Assembly: GCA_003168375.1 (NCBI GenBank) | Contig: PMSI01000003.1 | Location: 558,001-622,000, forward strand | Direction: 5' to 3' | Source: Vulcanimicrobiota bacterium | GTDB lineage: Bacteria; Vulcanimicrobiota; Vulcanimicrobiia; Vulcanimicrobiales; Vulcanimicrobiaceae | Length of the DNA: 64,000 bases | In this document: positions 18,401 to 26,170 of the stretch, piece by piece | Layout: each line of letters starts with the position of its first letter | Numbering within the stretch: position 1 is the first letter of the stretch | Position numbers and translations under genes: made by a program | Notes under the pieces: model-generated | The model's input: only the letters and a program-made list of their open reading frames with translations | The model's database searches: none | What the model was told of the DNA's origin: nothing

Positions 18401-20043
18401 AGCCGGGCGCGACCGCGTTCAACTCCGACATCAGTGACGAAGCGTTCGTGCGCGTCGACGCCGGGACCGCGCGGCCTCCGGCGCCGCTGCTCTCGCTTGG
18501 GCCAGGACAACCCCAAACGCACACCCTCACGGCTCCCTACAGAAGCACCTTTCGCGTAGCGTACGATGTTTCGAGTGTCCCGCGTGCGACCGGCGGCATT
18601 ATCGAAATCGCCGCTCCGCCTCCGGCGTTTACGCTTACGAGCGGAACGCTCAACGGTGGGCTCAACACGTTTCACAATCCGAACGGCAGCGCGATCGACG
18701 ACGACGGGCTCGAGACCGGCTCGATCTATCACGTCCAAGCCACCGGAACGAGCGGAACGGTGACGATCGATCCCGCGGTCGCAGCGATCCCCGCGACCGC
18801 GAGCGTCAACGTTCGCGTCCTCCCGACCGCCGGCGGGACGCCGATCGCGGAAGCGAGCGATGCCGACACGCTGATCTACCTCGGGATTGAACCGCAGCTG
18901 GGCGTTCCGGCGATTCTCACGTACATCAACCCGAACGGCACCGACGGTTACCTGTCTGAGAACGGCACGATCGGCACGCCTCAGTCGAACGTCGAATTCG
19001 TCACCGTCGAGCCGTTCGACCTCGCGACCGGCGTTGCGCCGGGCTTCCCGCTCACGTTCACGACCACCAGCACTACGTTCATGCCTTTCGTTCAAGACGA
19101 CGTCGTCATCGCAGCGAACGCGGTAGACAACGCGAACATGAGTTACTTCCGTGCGGCACCATTGGCCGCTGGGTTCTCGCAGTTCACCTTTCCACCGGGG
19201 ACGTTCGGAGCGACGAGCCTTCTGCTCACCGCCGGAACGAATTCGACCCCGGCCGCATCTGCCTACATCGGCCTCGACCTCGCGACAGGAAACGTCACGG
19301 TCGCTCGTGGCGACGTGACGACCGGGGTTTTCGCTCCGCCGATCGATCTGACGGCGCTCTTCGGGTCGAGTCCCGAGTTCCAGAGCTTCTTTACCTTGAA
19401 CTACGATCCCGGTTCCGACCGTGCGTACTTTCTCGTCGAGGACGTGAGTACGCCCTGCGATGCGCAGTCACCGACGTTCATCACGGCCGACTTCGCCACC
19501 GGCACGGCCGCGGTGAGAACGCTCCCGATCGGCGCCGGCAACACCGAGGACGGAAACGCAGGCTTCAGCCTGGCGATCGATCCGGCGACGCACATGGCGG
19601 CGATCGGGACGAGTTGCCAATCCCTCGCAACCGACAGTTTCCGCGCCGAGCTGACGCTGCTGGACCTCGGGACGGGCGCCCTCTCGCGCGTGTTCCAGCA
19701 CACGATGACCGGTCAGGAGGGCGGCCACCACGGTTTCGTCGCGATGAACGGCGGCGACTCGCCGGCGATTGGGATCGATCCTGTGAATCACCTGATCCTC
19801 CAACGCTCGCTGTTCTGCCCTCAGCTCGTCTATTTGCTCGATCTCTACGCGCGGCCGTGCCTCAATCTCTACGACGAGCACGGAGGCTTGGTGAAAACGA
19901 TCCCCGGCCTCTTCTCGAACGGCGCCAGCAACGAATCCATCTACAACGGCGTCAACGGCACGATCCGGACCGGTGTGGCGCTCGGGCAGCAAGCGTACTC
20001 GCCGTTCGTCGAAAGCTTCGACGTGCAACCGTACACGTATTGA
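15475..20043 (+). CDS. Large secreted S8 (subtilisin-like) serine peptidase
   Basis: 1522 residues. ATG 15475 follows AAGGAG at a good distance and lies inside the end of the lipoprotein gene. The signal peptide is 1-23. Residues 125-270 look like an I9-type propeptide. The protease domain is about 330-720: GTSASSP (nucleophile Ser near 659), the oxyanion Asn in IAANDG near 530, a probable catalytic Asp in GLGDVYD near 351 and a probable His in PLPHDVQRPGE near 431. The usual HGTHVAG motif is absent; the spacing suggests a divergent S8 subgroup. From about 730 to the end are several beta-sandwich modules and a final propeller-like segment (TFITADFATGTAAV). With two upstream lipoproteins it forms an export operon, possibly for extracellular protein breakdown. 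Confidence 0.85.
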   Translation: MSSRAWPVIAIVLALATIASSAEARPNRRLAATPSQPISQQVAFMGYLRDGRVATVYTDERVVIVPPRAAAVPRDPRSRGAALLQSLTARRSGRMATQQVQLPAGRYGPLDGDVPPSVRNQILFDLQRNPQRYVPGRVIVVFKPGVTVAQDHDALAPAAAGVLVRGALAKRRDLTPHAFSSDARTNLSLMQLGVDRADRLFAGVDRGTLGAMRGRAESRARRSIMPFDNAFALHVSASSVENAVRTLRASSSVAYASPDYTVSSMIAEHRPIPAEIGREIAGYRRQPKTFGRSTRSTSMHGVPSNTAVSFGIQAMLNAPGVDAIAAFDEIGQRFNQLPGAGEIITNVGLGDVYDASAANPNDPCNYFAHNYGPTTHLIGGQRYLDWPSLPLIPAWVSDGSGTVSSTAEVCGVDPQLYEVGLDFSVMAPLPHDVQRPGEVAGVGIDLLGIAPGASYRWVAPGMTNGIVSTTDVLAAMLASARQIPSPNVITASLGFGADAYGFPSRYLEEDPIAQGVIAGIVSSNVVVCIAANDGTRLVTAAAIGPSGGSAPTNVGTTGITTIDDVFYTTVASVVPDSGAIDVGATTLDDIFSANPQDPAMASLANVKAFTQTRYNGTLGFSSGFGSRVNISAPGDNINTLAKFSLPYDGVALVNTGGTSASSPEVAAAAAVALQVARLTGHPFASATQLRDALVATGTPVVSPPQSDVVANVGPQVSVRRIVEQLLAASGSAVQPGIARVAVHGRRSGSYIAQFNTNTVNDAVFVTALDPSYIKLDGPYTRTLRSHAVTFPGLDTGADFNSYITIAPDWEGIPANASYRLTVAGQPTRLVATTPYVRLLPAKLFAASGVALTPGVSRTISLTYSASVGLHVVAESTFQLTFGPPPASSRLVMAPSAPPVVSGPTIPVSYDLSGYPSALLSAPVLNVSMPGTAKADFLALGLVPYYTVPLTATRGTVNVPVSALAGAGTYAMWIAMQPGATAFNSDISDEAFVRVDAGTARPPAPLLSLGPGQPQTHTLTAPYRSTFRVAYDVSSVPRATGGIIEIAAPPPAFTLTSGTLNGGLNTFHNPNGSAIDDDGLETGSIYHVQATGTSGTVTIDPAVAAIPATASVNVRVLPTAGGTPIAEASDADTLIYLGIEPQLGVPAILTYINPNGTDGYLSENGTIGTPQSNVEFVTVEPFDLATGVAPGFPLTFTTTSTTFMPFVQDDVVIAANAVDNANMSYFRAAPLAAGFSQFTFPPGTFGATSLLLTAGTNSTPAASAYIGLDLATGNVTVARGDVTTGVFAPPIDLTALFGSSPEFQSFFTLNYDPGSDRAYFLVEDVSTPCDAQSPTFITADFATGTAAVRTLPIGAGNTEDGNAGFSLAIDPATHMAAIGTSCQSLATDSFRAELTLLDLGTGALSRVFQHTMTGQEGGHHGFVAMNGGDSPAIGIDPVNHLILQRSLFCPQLVYLLDLYARPCLNLYDEHGGLVKTIPGLFSNGASNESIYNGVNGTIRTGVALGQQAYSPFVESFDVQPYTY

Positions 20044-20108
20044 TCCGCAATCTCGCGGGCGGCGCCCGGTTCGCAAACGCGACACCGGACGCCGATGTCG
20101 AGGACGCC

Positions 20109-20585
20109 TCAGGTTGCCCAGGTCGGGACGTACACGCTTGCCGTGAACTGCCCGTCGCTCGTCCGGACGTCAGCCGGCGCCGTGCACGACGGATGATCCG
20201 GCGTGACGTGGAGCAGGTACGGCAAGACGTTGGAGTCTTTCTTCACCTGGAACGTGAACGTGCATGGGTTGCTGATCCCGTCGCTCGCGTTGGCGTACGT
20301 CAGGCTGACGCTCCTGGTCTGGTTGAGCAGGGGCAGCGCGTCCGAATACACGGCATTCCCGGTCCCCGGGTCGAGCCCGCCCGGTCCCACCGCGACAGCG
20401 GGATTTGGCAAGCCGGAGATCGTGCTCGGGAGCGAGCCGACGCGGATCATGCTGGCCGACGTATCGTTGTTCTTGATCGCGAAGTCGACGTTGAAGTTGG
20501 CGGCGGACGCCTGGACGGCCGTCGCGCCGAGGGCGCCGGCGAGTGCGAACGTCGCGAGCGCCAGGGCTTTGAGGGTACGGTTCAT
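20109..20585 (-). CDS. Small secreted protein of unknown function
   Basis: 158 residues, ATG with AGGAGA eight bases upstream. Signal peptide 1-28 (ends QASA-AN). The mature part is beta-rich, with the phrases FAIKNNDTSASMIRVGSLPS and two Cys (C108, C133), typical of secreted beta-sandwich proteins. It ends convergently 65 bases from the subtilase stop. It shares size, export and two-Cys layout with the next minus-strand gene (20695-21147) but no clear sequence identity. Confidence 0.6.
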   Translation of the reverse strand: MNRTLKALALATFALAGALGATAVQASAANFNVDFAIKNNDTSASMIRVGSLPSTISGLPNPAVAVGPGGLDPGTGNAVYSDALPLLNQTRSVSLTYANASDGISNPCTFTFQVKKDSNVLPYLLHVTPDHPSCTAPADVRTSDGQFTASVYVPTWAT

Positions 20586-20694
20586 GAAGATCTCTCCTGT
20601 CGGTTGCCCGTCTCCGGGCGGCTTGGCAAGGTCGAGCGGGCGGCGTCGTTGTGACGCAGGGATCGCCGCCCGCTCGTCGCTCGTACGGCGCCGG

Positions 20695-21147
20695 TTACTT
20701 CATCGTGAAGGTCACGCCGAAGTCGCCTTTGGTCTTGTCGGGGCCCGTCGTCGTGACGATGCACGCGGCTTGACCCGTCCAGCTCGCGCGCGCGTCCGCG
20801 GTGAGGACGAAGCGTCCACCCGTGAAGGCGAGCGAATAGCGGAACGTGCACTCGCGCGTCGGCTCGCCGGCGGCGCGGTAGATCAACTCGCCCGCCAGCG
20901 CCTTGGCGCTGGTGGACGCGATCGTGAACGCGTCGGTCGTTTGCCGCGGGACCATCGAAAGCGGAGCGTTGTCCGACGTCACGTAGCCGCCCAAGCTCGA
21001 CGCGCTGGCCGCGTAGGCGAGGTCGAACCCCGTCGCCGCGTTCGTTACGCGCACCCCCGCGACGGGATTCGCAACCGCCGGCAGCGCAGCCGTCAGGACG
21101 ACGGCGATCGCGCCGAGCGAGCACAGAGCCTGTGACCGTCGGAACAT
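20695..21147 (-). CDS. Small secreted protein of unknown function
   Basis: 150 residues from the ATG at 21147; a GTG one codon earlier is also possible. Signal peptide about 2-27 (ends AVA-NP). The beta-rich mature chain has two Cys (ECTF and AACIV) and a C-terminal FGVTFTMK. It lies 109 bases upstream of the 20109-20585 gene on the same strand. The 137 bases between it and the TetR-like gene contain a perfect 18-bp palindrome, so it is a likely target of that regulator. Confidence 0.6.
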   Translation of the reverse strand: MFRRSQALCSLGAIAVVLTAALPAVANPVAGVRVTNAATGFDLAYAASASSLGGYVTSDNAPLSMVPRQTTDAFTIASTSAKALAGELIYRAAGEPTRECTFRYSLAFTGGRFVLTADARASWTGQAACIVTTTGPDKTKGDFGVTFTMK

Positions 21148-21257
21148 CACACCCGTTTTCTCCGACCTCGCCCGGTTCGTGCATCGGCAGGGCGTCGTCG
21201 AGCGAGTTCATCATGCACCGAAATACGCGCGAGGCGCAATATCCTACGGTGACGAGT

Positions 21258-21275
21258 TTGGCACACGTGTGCCAA
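21258..21275. promoter_or_regulatory. Perfect 18-bp palindrome, candidate TetR-type operator
   Basis: TTGGCACACGTGTGCCAA is fully self-complementary. It lies 12 bases past the stop of the TetR-like gene and about 110 bases before the secreted-protein gene at 21147. No T tract follows, so it is more likely an operator than a terminator. Confidence 0.6.
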
Positions 21276-21287
21276 CCGCATCGCGCT

Positions 21288-22058
21288 TCAGCGCAGCGGT
21301 GCGACGAGCCGCTCGACGACCGCGACGCTCGACGCGCGCGCCGCCTCGCGCCGGTCGAACCACGCCGCCGCTCCAGCGACGAGCGTCGTCACGAAGGCGC
21401 CGAACTCGTCCGGCGCGCGCAACTGTGCTGCGATCGCAAGCCCGTTCGCGAAGCGCTCGATCTCGGCGAGGTGGTCGCGCAGGTCGTCTTCGCGCAGCTC
21501 GGGCGCGAACGACGGCCGCGCGGAGAGCGCCTGATCGCGGCGGAACCGCTCCGATCCGACCCACGCGTCCAGCACGTCCACGACCGCGAACAGCCGCTGC
21601 TGCGGATCATCCGCGGCGGCCAGGACGAGCTGTTCGAACCGCGCGCGCCAAATCGTCTGGCCACGGCGCCGGCAAGCCTCGACGAGCTCGCCGCTCGCCG
21701 CGTACATGTTGTAGAGCGTGCGCCGTGGCACACCCGCCAGGTCGGCGACCGTGCTCATCGTGAGCTCGCGCGGCCCGGGCTGCACGATCTGGTCCGTCGC
21801 CGTCTCGAGGACGCGTTCGCTCGCGCTCGGCGGTTCGGCGAGGACCGCTTGCGCGCCGAGCTCGCGGACGCGTCGTCGCACCTCGGCGACGAACTGCCGC
21901 CCCATCGCGGTGAAGCGGCCGATCCTCTCGGGCGTGTCGTCGCCGAGCGCCACGAGCGCGCGCACCGTCACATAGTCGGCGGTGCTCCAGCCGCTTACGG
22001 CCGCGGCGAGCCGACTGCGCTCGACCGCGCGAAGAACCGTCGATTCACCCGTCATCAT
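21288..22058 (-). CDS. TetR/AcrR-like transcriptional regulator with extra N-terminal domain
   Basis: 256 residues. The TetR-type DNA-binding segment is not at the N-terminus but at about 82-130: ERVLETATDQIV, then STVADLAGVPRRTLYNMY (recognition helix), followed by an alpha-helical ligand domain to the end. Residues 1-80 are an added helical stretch (STADYVTVRALVALG, RRRVRELGAQAV). Such insertions are unusual; the start might be further in, but no good start with a ribosome site is seen at the HTH. It is transcribed toward the two secreted-protein genes, with a palindrome between. Confidence 0.75.
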   Translation of the reverse strand: MMTGESTVLRAVERSRLAAAVSGWSTADYVTVRALVALGDDTPERIGRFTAMGRQFVAEVRRRVRELGAQAVLAEPPSASERVLETATDQIVQPGPRELTMSTVADLAGVPRRTLYNMYAASGELVEACRRRGQTIWRARFEQLVLAAADDPQQRLFAVVDVLDAWVGSERFRRDQALSARPSFAPELREDDLRDHLAEIERFANGLAIAAQLRAPDEFGAFVTTLVAGAAAWFDRREAARASSVAVVERLVAPLR

Positions 22059-22222
22059 TCACCGTCAGCGTCCTCACCCGCAAGGAAAGCCCAGCGGCTA
22101 CCGGCCCTTGATTTTCTGCATGATACCACACTCCCCGCCCTTGCGCTCCCGCTCGGTACGCGCAGAGGTCGCACGCACGATGTGCGTGAACTCTTTGGAC
22201 CGACGCAGGACGGGGGCAACGG

Positions 22223-24205
22223 GTGAGACCTTCAGCGAGATCGCGTTCTTCGCGAGCCTTCACGGCCGTCGCGCTACTCGCGTTCGCAGCGGCGGCGCTT
22301 CCGCCGGGCGTCCACGCACAGCCGGCACGACACGCGGTGCCGTCCCCGGCGCCGCCGGCCGTGCTGCAAGTGCAGGTCATCGGCGCGGCGCGTGCGGCCG
22401 AGGTGCTGCGCGGGCTCTTTCCGCACGCACGCGTCGCCGTCGACCGCGTGGCGAACGCGCTCGTCGTCGTCGCGCCGCCGGACGACCTGCTCGCGATGCG
22501 CGCGGTGCTGTTGGGGATCGACGTTCGCAGCCCGCTGCGCACGACCAGCGAGGCCGTGCAGTTGCGCAGCGCCGATCCCGGCGTGGTGGCCGCGCGTATC
22601 CGCCGGCTCTACCGCGGCGCTCGGATCGAGAGCGCGCCGAACCGGACGCTGCTGATCGAGGCGGCGCCGGCCGATCTCGCGCAGATCAAGTCGCTGATCG
22701 CGGCGATCGACACGCCGCCCGCGACGCCGTCCCCGGCTGCCGCGGCGCCGGTCGACGCGGTCCGCGTCACGAAGGCGGCGCCGCGCGACGTCGCCCGTGC
22801 GATCGGCAACCAGTTTCGCGGGATCCGCGCGAGCGTCGCCGGTCAATCGGTCGTGCTCACCGGCGCGCCCGAAGAGGTCGCCAAAGCGAAAGCGCTGATC
22901 GCGCTCATCGACCAGCCGCAGGCCGGCGTCCGCTACACGCAGATCTACCGGCTGCGCTACGTCGATGCCGGATCGGTTGCCGCGCTCGTCGCGCGGTCGT
23001 TTCGCGACGCGCAGGTCACGACCGACGCGAGCCTCAACGCGCTCTCCGTCGCGGCAACCCCGGCGCAGCACCAGCGGATCGCCGATGCGATCGCGCAGCT
23101 CGACACCTCCGGCATTGCGCTCGCGCCGGCCGCCGGTCCGCCGGTGCAGCAGGCGGGGAGCACCGAAGCGGTCGCCGGCAGCACCGGCATCGAGGTGATC
23201 TCGCTCAAAGCCGCGGCGCCCGGCTTGAACGGCGCGCCGTCCTCGTCGGCGACCGACATGGCGACCACGGTAACGCAGGCGCTGCAAAGCGTTGCGTCCG
23301 ACCTGCATATCACCGTGCCGCCGAACGGGACGCAGCTCGTCCTCACCGGCAGCCCCTATTCGATCCGGCTCGCAAAGTCGCTGATCGACCGGCTCGACGT
23401 CGAGCAGAAGCTCGTCGTGCTCGACACCGAGATCCTCGAAGTCGACGAGACCGCGGCGAAGAATCTCGGCCTGAGTTTCGGCGTGCCGGCGATCTCCTCG
23501 AGCTTCTCCGAGACGACGCCGGCCTCGCCGGACGGCGGGACGCCGCCGCCGTTCCTGCGCTTCCAGCCGCTCACGCGCACGCCGATCTCGTTCGGGATCA
23601 CGCTCAACACGCTGATTCAGCGCGGTCAGGGACGCGTGCTCGCCGACCCTCGCATCACCACGATCTCGGGCCGCACCGCGACGATCCGCGCCGGCGACAA
23701 CATCGCGATCCTCACCACGACCGGCGGCGGTACCGGCACCGTCGCGACCACGCAGCTGCAGACGTTTCAGACCGGCGTCACGCTCGACATCACGCCGGTC
23801 GTCAACGCCGGCAACTTCATCACCGTCTCGCTGCACCCGACGGTCAACAGCTTAGCCGGAATCTCGAACGGTATCCCGCAGATCGCCACTCGCGATACGC
23901 AAACGACGGTCGCGATGCGCGAGGACGAGACGCTCGTCATCGGCGGGCTGATCCAGGACACGACCACGCGCAGCGACACACGGATCCCGCTGCTCGGGGA
24001 CCTGCCGCTGATCGGCCGCGCGTTCCGCAACGAAGCGCTGAACCATCAGCGCAACGAGCTGATCATCACGGTGACGCCGCACATCCTGACGCCCGGCGCG
24101 CGCGGTGTGAGCCCCGGCCCGCCGCTGCCCGCCGTCCCCGCGCCCGCACCGCTCCCGACGCTGCCGCCCGGCACGACGCTCCCGCCGCCGCACCGCGCGC
24201 CGTAA
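22223..24205 (+). CDS. Secretin family outer-membrane channel (GspD/PilQ-like)
   Basis: 660 residues, GTG start. The signal peptide is about 1-33. Residues about 45-320 contain at least three secretin N-type repeats (AVDRVANALVVVAPPDDL, PNRTLLIEAAPADLAQIKSL, DASLNALSVAATPAQHQRI). Residues about 400-620 are the secretin barrel domain with RVLADPRITTISG, VGVTLDITP-like stretches, the signature TLVIGGLIQ and IPLLGDLPLIGRAF, and RNELIITVTPHIL. The tail is Pro-rich. Secretins export folded proteins or pili across an outer membrane, evidence for a diderm cell. No other type II secretion or type IV pilus gene is in the window, so partners must lie elsewhere. Confidence 0.92.
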   Translation: MRPSARSRSSRAFTAVALLAFAAAALPPGVHAQPARHAVPSPAPPAVLQVQVIGAARAAEVLRGLFPHARVAVDRVANALVVVAPPDDLLAMRAVLLGIDVRSPLRTTSEAVQLRSADPGVVAARIRRLYRGARIESAPNRTLLIEAAPADLAQIKSLIAAIDTPPATPSPAAAAPVDAVRVTKAAPRDVARAIGNQFRGIRASVAGQSVVLTGAPEEVAKAKALIALIDQPQAGVRYTQIYRLRYVDAGSVAALVARSFRDAQVTTDASLNALSVAATPAQHQRIADAIAQLDTSGIALAPAAGPPVQQAGSTEAVAGSTGIEVISLKAAAPGLNGAPSSSATDMATTVTQALQSVASDLHITVPPNGTQLVLTGSPYSIRLAKSLIDRLDVEQKLVVLDTEILEVDETAAKNLGLSFGVPAISSSFSETTPASPDGGTPPPFLRFQPLTRTPISFGITLNTLIQRGQGRVLADPRITTISGRTATIRAGDNIAILTTTGGGTGTVATTQLQTFQTGVTLDITPVVNAGNFITVSLHPTVNSLAGISNGIPQIATRDTQTTVAMREDETLVIGGLIQDTTTRSDTRIPLLGDLPLIGRAFRNEALNHQRNELIITVTPHILTPGARGVSPGPPLPAVPAPAPLPTLPPGTTLPPPHRAP

Positions 24206-24209
24206 GGCG

Positions 24210-24488
24210 CTACGCCGCGCCGTTCCGGTGCTGGGCGGCGTCGAGCACGGCTTTCGCCTTCTCTTGCAGCACCTGCTTGCCGTGCTCGATCGCGTCGCTG
24301 CCGGCGCTCTTCGCCCGCGCGATGAGGTCGTCGCGGAGCGGGCCGACGGTCTTGCGCTCGAGCTCGGAAACCGGCGCCGCTAAACCGGCGAGGAAGCCGA
24401 CCGCGAGGGCGCCGATGGCGAGCCCCAGCGGGTTCTTCTCGCTCACGCTGCCGACGGTCCGCTGCATCTTCTCGACGACGTTGCTCAT
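24210..24488 (-). CDS. Small YtxH-like membrane-anchored protein
   Basis: 92 residues from the ATG at 24488, which overlaps the upstream stop by four bases (ATGA). A Gly/Ala-rich helix at about 19-39 (NPLGLAIGALAVGFLAGLAA) could insert into the membrane; the rest is amphipathic helix rich in Lys, Glu and Ala, with the look of YtxH or LEA-like stress proteins. Paired with the next gene; I infer a role in envelope stress. Confidence 0.6.
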   Translation of the reverse strand: MSNVVEKMQRTVGSVSEKNPLGLAIGALAVGFLAGLAAPVSELERKTVGPLRDDLIARAKSAGSDAIEHGKQVLQEKAKAVLDAAQHRNGAA

Positions 24489-24910
24489 TCGACAACTTCC
24501 TTTGCGGTTTGCGCGGTCTGCTCGGGGGCGGGCGCCTCTCGGTACCGCCGCGCGCTCGTCGTTTTCAGGAAGCGCGACGTCGCGAAGCCGAGGACGAGCG
24601 CCCCGGCGGCGATGCTCCACGGATTCTGCCGCGCGACGCTCTCGAGGTCGCCCAGCAGCCGTTCGCTGTCGGCGTCCTGCAAGTACGTGCCCAGCCGTTC
24701 GACCAGATCCGCCGCCTGGTCGACGTACGGCGCGGCGAGTCCCAGCGGGCCGCTCGCACGGAGCTCGTCGCCGACGTGACGCAGTTCTTGCGCGACCGAT
24801 CCGACGCGCCGGCCGATCTGGGTCGTGCGCTCGTCGACCTGTTTCTCCAAGAGCGATCTGCCCTGTTGTACCGCGTTTCGCGCCACCTCGCGGACGTCCG
24901 TTGAATCCAT
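24485..24910 (-). CDS. Small helical protein with one membrane segment
   Basis: 141 residues. A helical, coiled-coil-like part (residues 5-90, ERTTQIGRRVGSVAQELRHV) leads into one transmembrane segment (about 95-112, NPWSIAAGALVLGFATSRF) and a polar tail. It shares the NP-x2-(I/L)A-x-GAL signature with its downstream partner, so the two may be diverged duplicates forming a complex. Similar pairs occur with phage-holin-like or DUF3618 proteins. Function unknown. Confidence 0.6.
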   Translation of the reverse strand: MDSTDVREVARNAVQQGRSLLEKQVDERTTQIGRRVGSVAQELRHVGDELRASGPLGLAAPYVDQAADLVERLGTYLQDADSERLLGDLESVARQNPWSIAAGALVLGFATSRFLKTTSARRYREAPAPEQTAQTAKEVVE

Positions 24911-24990
24911 GCCATCAAGATACCCAGCGTGCCTGGAATCGCTCGCTCGCCAACGAGGGAACGCAGGCCGTCCAGGGTAAGCGAACGGAC

Positions 24991-26106
24991 GTGAGCACGA
25001 TCTCGCCGCCGCGCTCGCCCGCGCTGGCGACGCTGGAATTCGACCACTTGGAGCTCTGGGTCGGGAACGCCAAGCAAGCAGCGCATTACTATTGCACGGC
25101 GTTCGGGTTCGCGCCGCTCGCGTACGCGGGTCCAGAGACCGGCGTGAAGGACGCAGCGTCCTATGTCGTGCGGCAGAACGACCTGACGTTGGTACTGACC
25201 TCGGCGCTGGTCCCGGGTAGTCCGATCGCGGAGCACGTCAAGCGGCACGGCGACGGCGTCCGCGACGTGGCGCTGCGTACCTCCGACGCGCGCGAAGCGT
25301 TTACCGCCTCGGTCGCGGGCGGTGCGGTACCGCTGGCCGAGCCGGCCGTCGCCGAAGACGAGCACGGGGTCGTCGTCACCGCGCGGATCGCGACCTACGG
25401 CGATACCGTGCACACGTTCGTCGAGCGCGGTACGTACCGCGGCCCGTGGTTGCCTGGCTACCGGCCGTGGAGCGCGCTGATGCCGACCGAGAACGAGGTC
25501 GGCCTTGTCCGCATCGACCACTGCGTCGGAAACGTCGGGTGGGGCGAGATGGACCGCTGGTGCGCGTACTACGCCAAGGCGTTCGGCTTCACGCAGCTGA
25601 TCGGCTTCGACGACAAAGACATCTCGACCGAGTTCACCGCGCTGCGCTCGAAAGTGATGCAAAGTCCGAGCGGCAAGGTCAAAATGCCGATCAACGAGCC
25701 GGCCGAGGGGCTCAAGCGCTCGCAGATCGAGGAGTATCTCGACTTCTACGGCGGCCCCGGGATCCAGCACGTCGCGATCGCGACCAACGACATTGTCGAA
25801 ACCGTGCGTGCCCTGCGCGGGAACGGGGTCGAGCTGCTGGAGACGCCCGCCTCGTATTATGAGAAGCTCGCCGACCGGGTCGGCGTGATCGCCGAGGACC
25901 TGGCAATCCTGCGCGGACTCAACATCTTGGTCGACCGGGACGATCAAGGCTACATGCTGCAAATCTTCACCAAGCCGCTGCAGGACCGGCCGACGATGTT
26001 CTTCGAGATCATCCAGCGGCGCGGCTCGCTGTCCTTCGGGAAGGGCAATTTCAAGGCGCTGTTCGTATCGATCGAACAAGAACAGGCGAAGCGCGGCAAT
26101 CTCTAG
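24991..26106 (+). CDS. hppD: 4-hydroxyphenylpyruvate dioxygenase
   Basis: 371 residues from the GTG at 24991 (AGGG upstream); longer in-frame readings mirror the secretin and membrane-protein genes. It converts 4-hydroxyphenylpyruvate plus O2 to homogentisate in tyrosine breakdown; non-haem Fe(II) enzyme. Two VOC halves are visible, with metal ligands in the second: RIDHCVGN (His), GIQHVAIAT (His) and FFEIIQRRG (Glu). The C-terminal FGKGNFKALF is the usual substrate-gating helix. Length is normal. Homogentisate dioxygenase is not nearby. The GGDEF gene seems to start inside or immediately after its stop. Confidence 0.95.
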   Translation: MSTISPPRSPALATLEFDHLELWVGNAKQAAHYYCTAFGFAPLAYAGPETGVKDAASYVVRQNDLTLVLTSALVPGSPIAEHVKRHGDGVRDVALRTSDAREAFTASVAGGAVPLAEPAVAEDEHGVVVTARIATYGDTVHTFVERGTYRGPWLPGYRPWSALMPTENEVGLVRIDHCVGNVGWGEMDRWCAYYAKAFGFTQLIGFDDKDISTEFTALRSKVMQSPSGKVKMPINEPAEGLKRSQIEEYLDFYGGPGIQHVAIATNDIVETVRALRGNGVELLETPASYYEKLADRVGVIAEDLAILRGLNILVDRDDQGYMLQIFTKPLQDRPTMFFEIIQRRGSLSFGKGNFKALFVSIEQEQAKRGNL

Positions 26107-26170
26107 CGACGCAGCGTTCTTCCTCGGCTTCTTCGTCGCGATCGGCGCGTTCAACGCGCTGCTCTATGTC

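Noticed and set aside
21982-24990. Upstream open extension of the HPPD frame
   Set aside because: It mirrors the secretin and membrane-protein genes out of frame; HPPD begins at the GTG at 24991.
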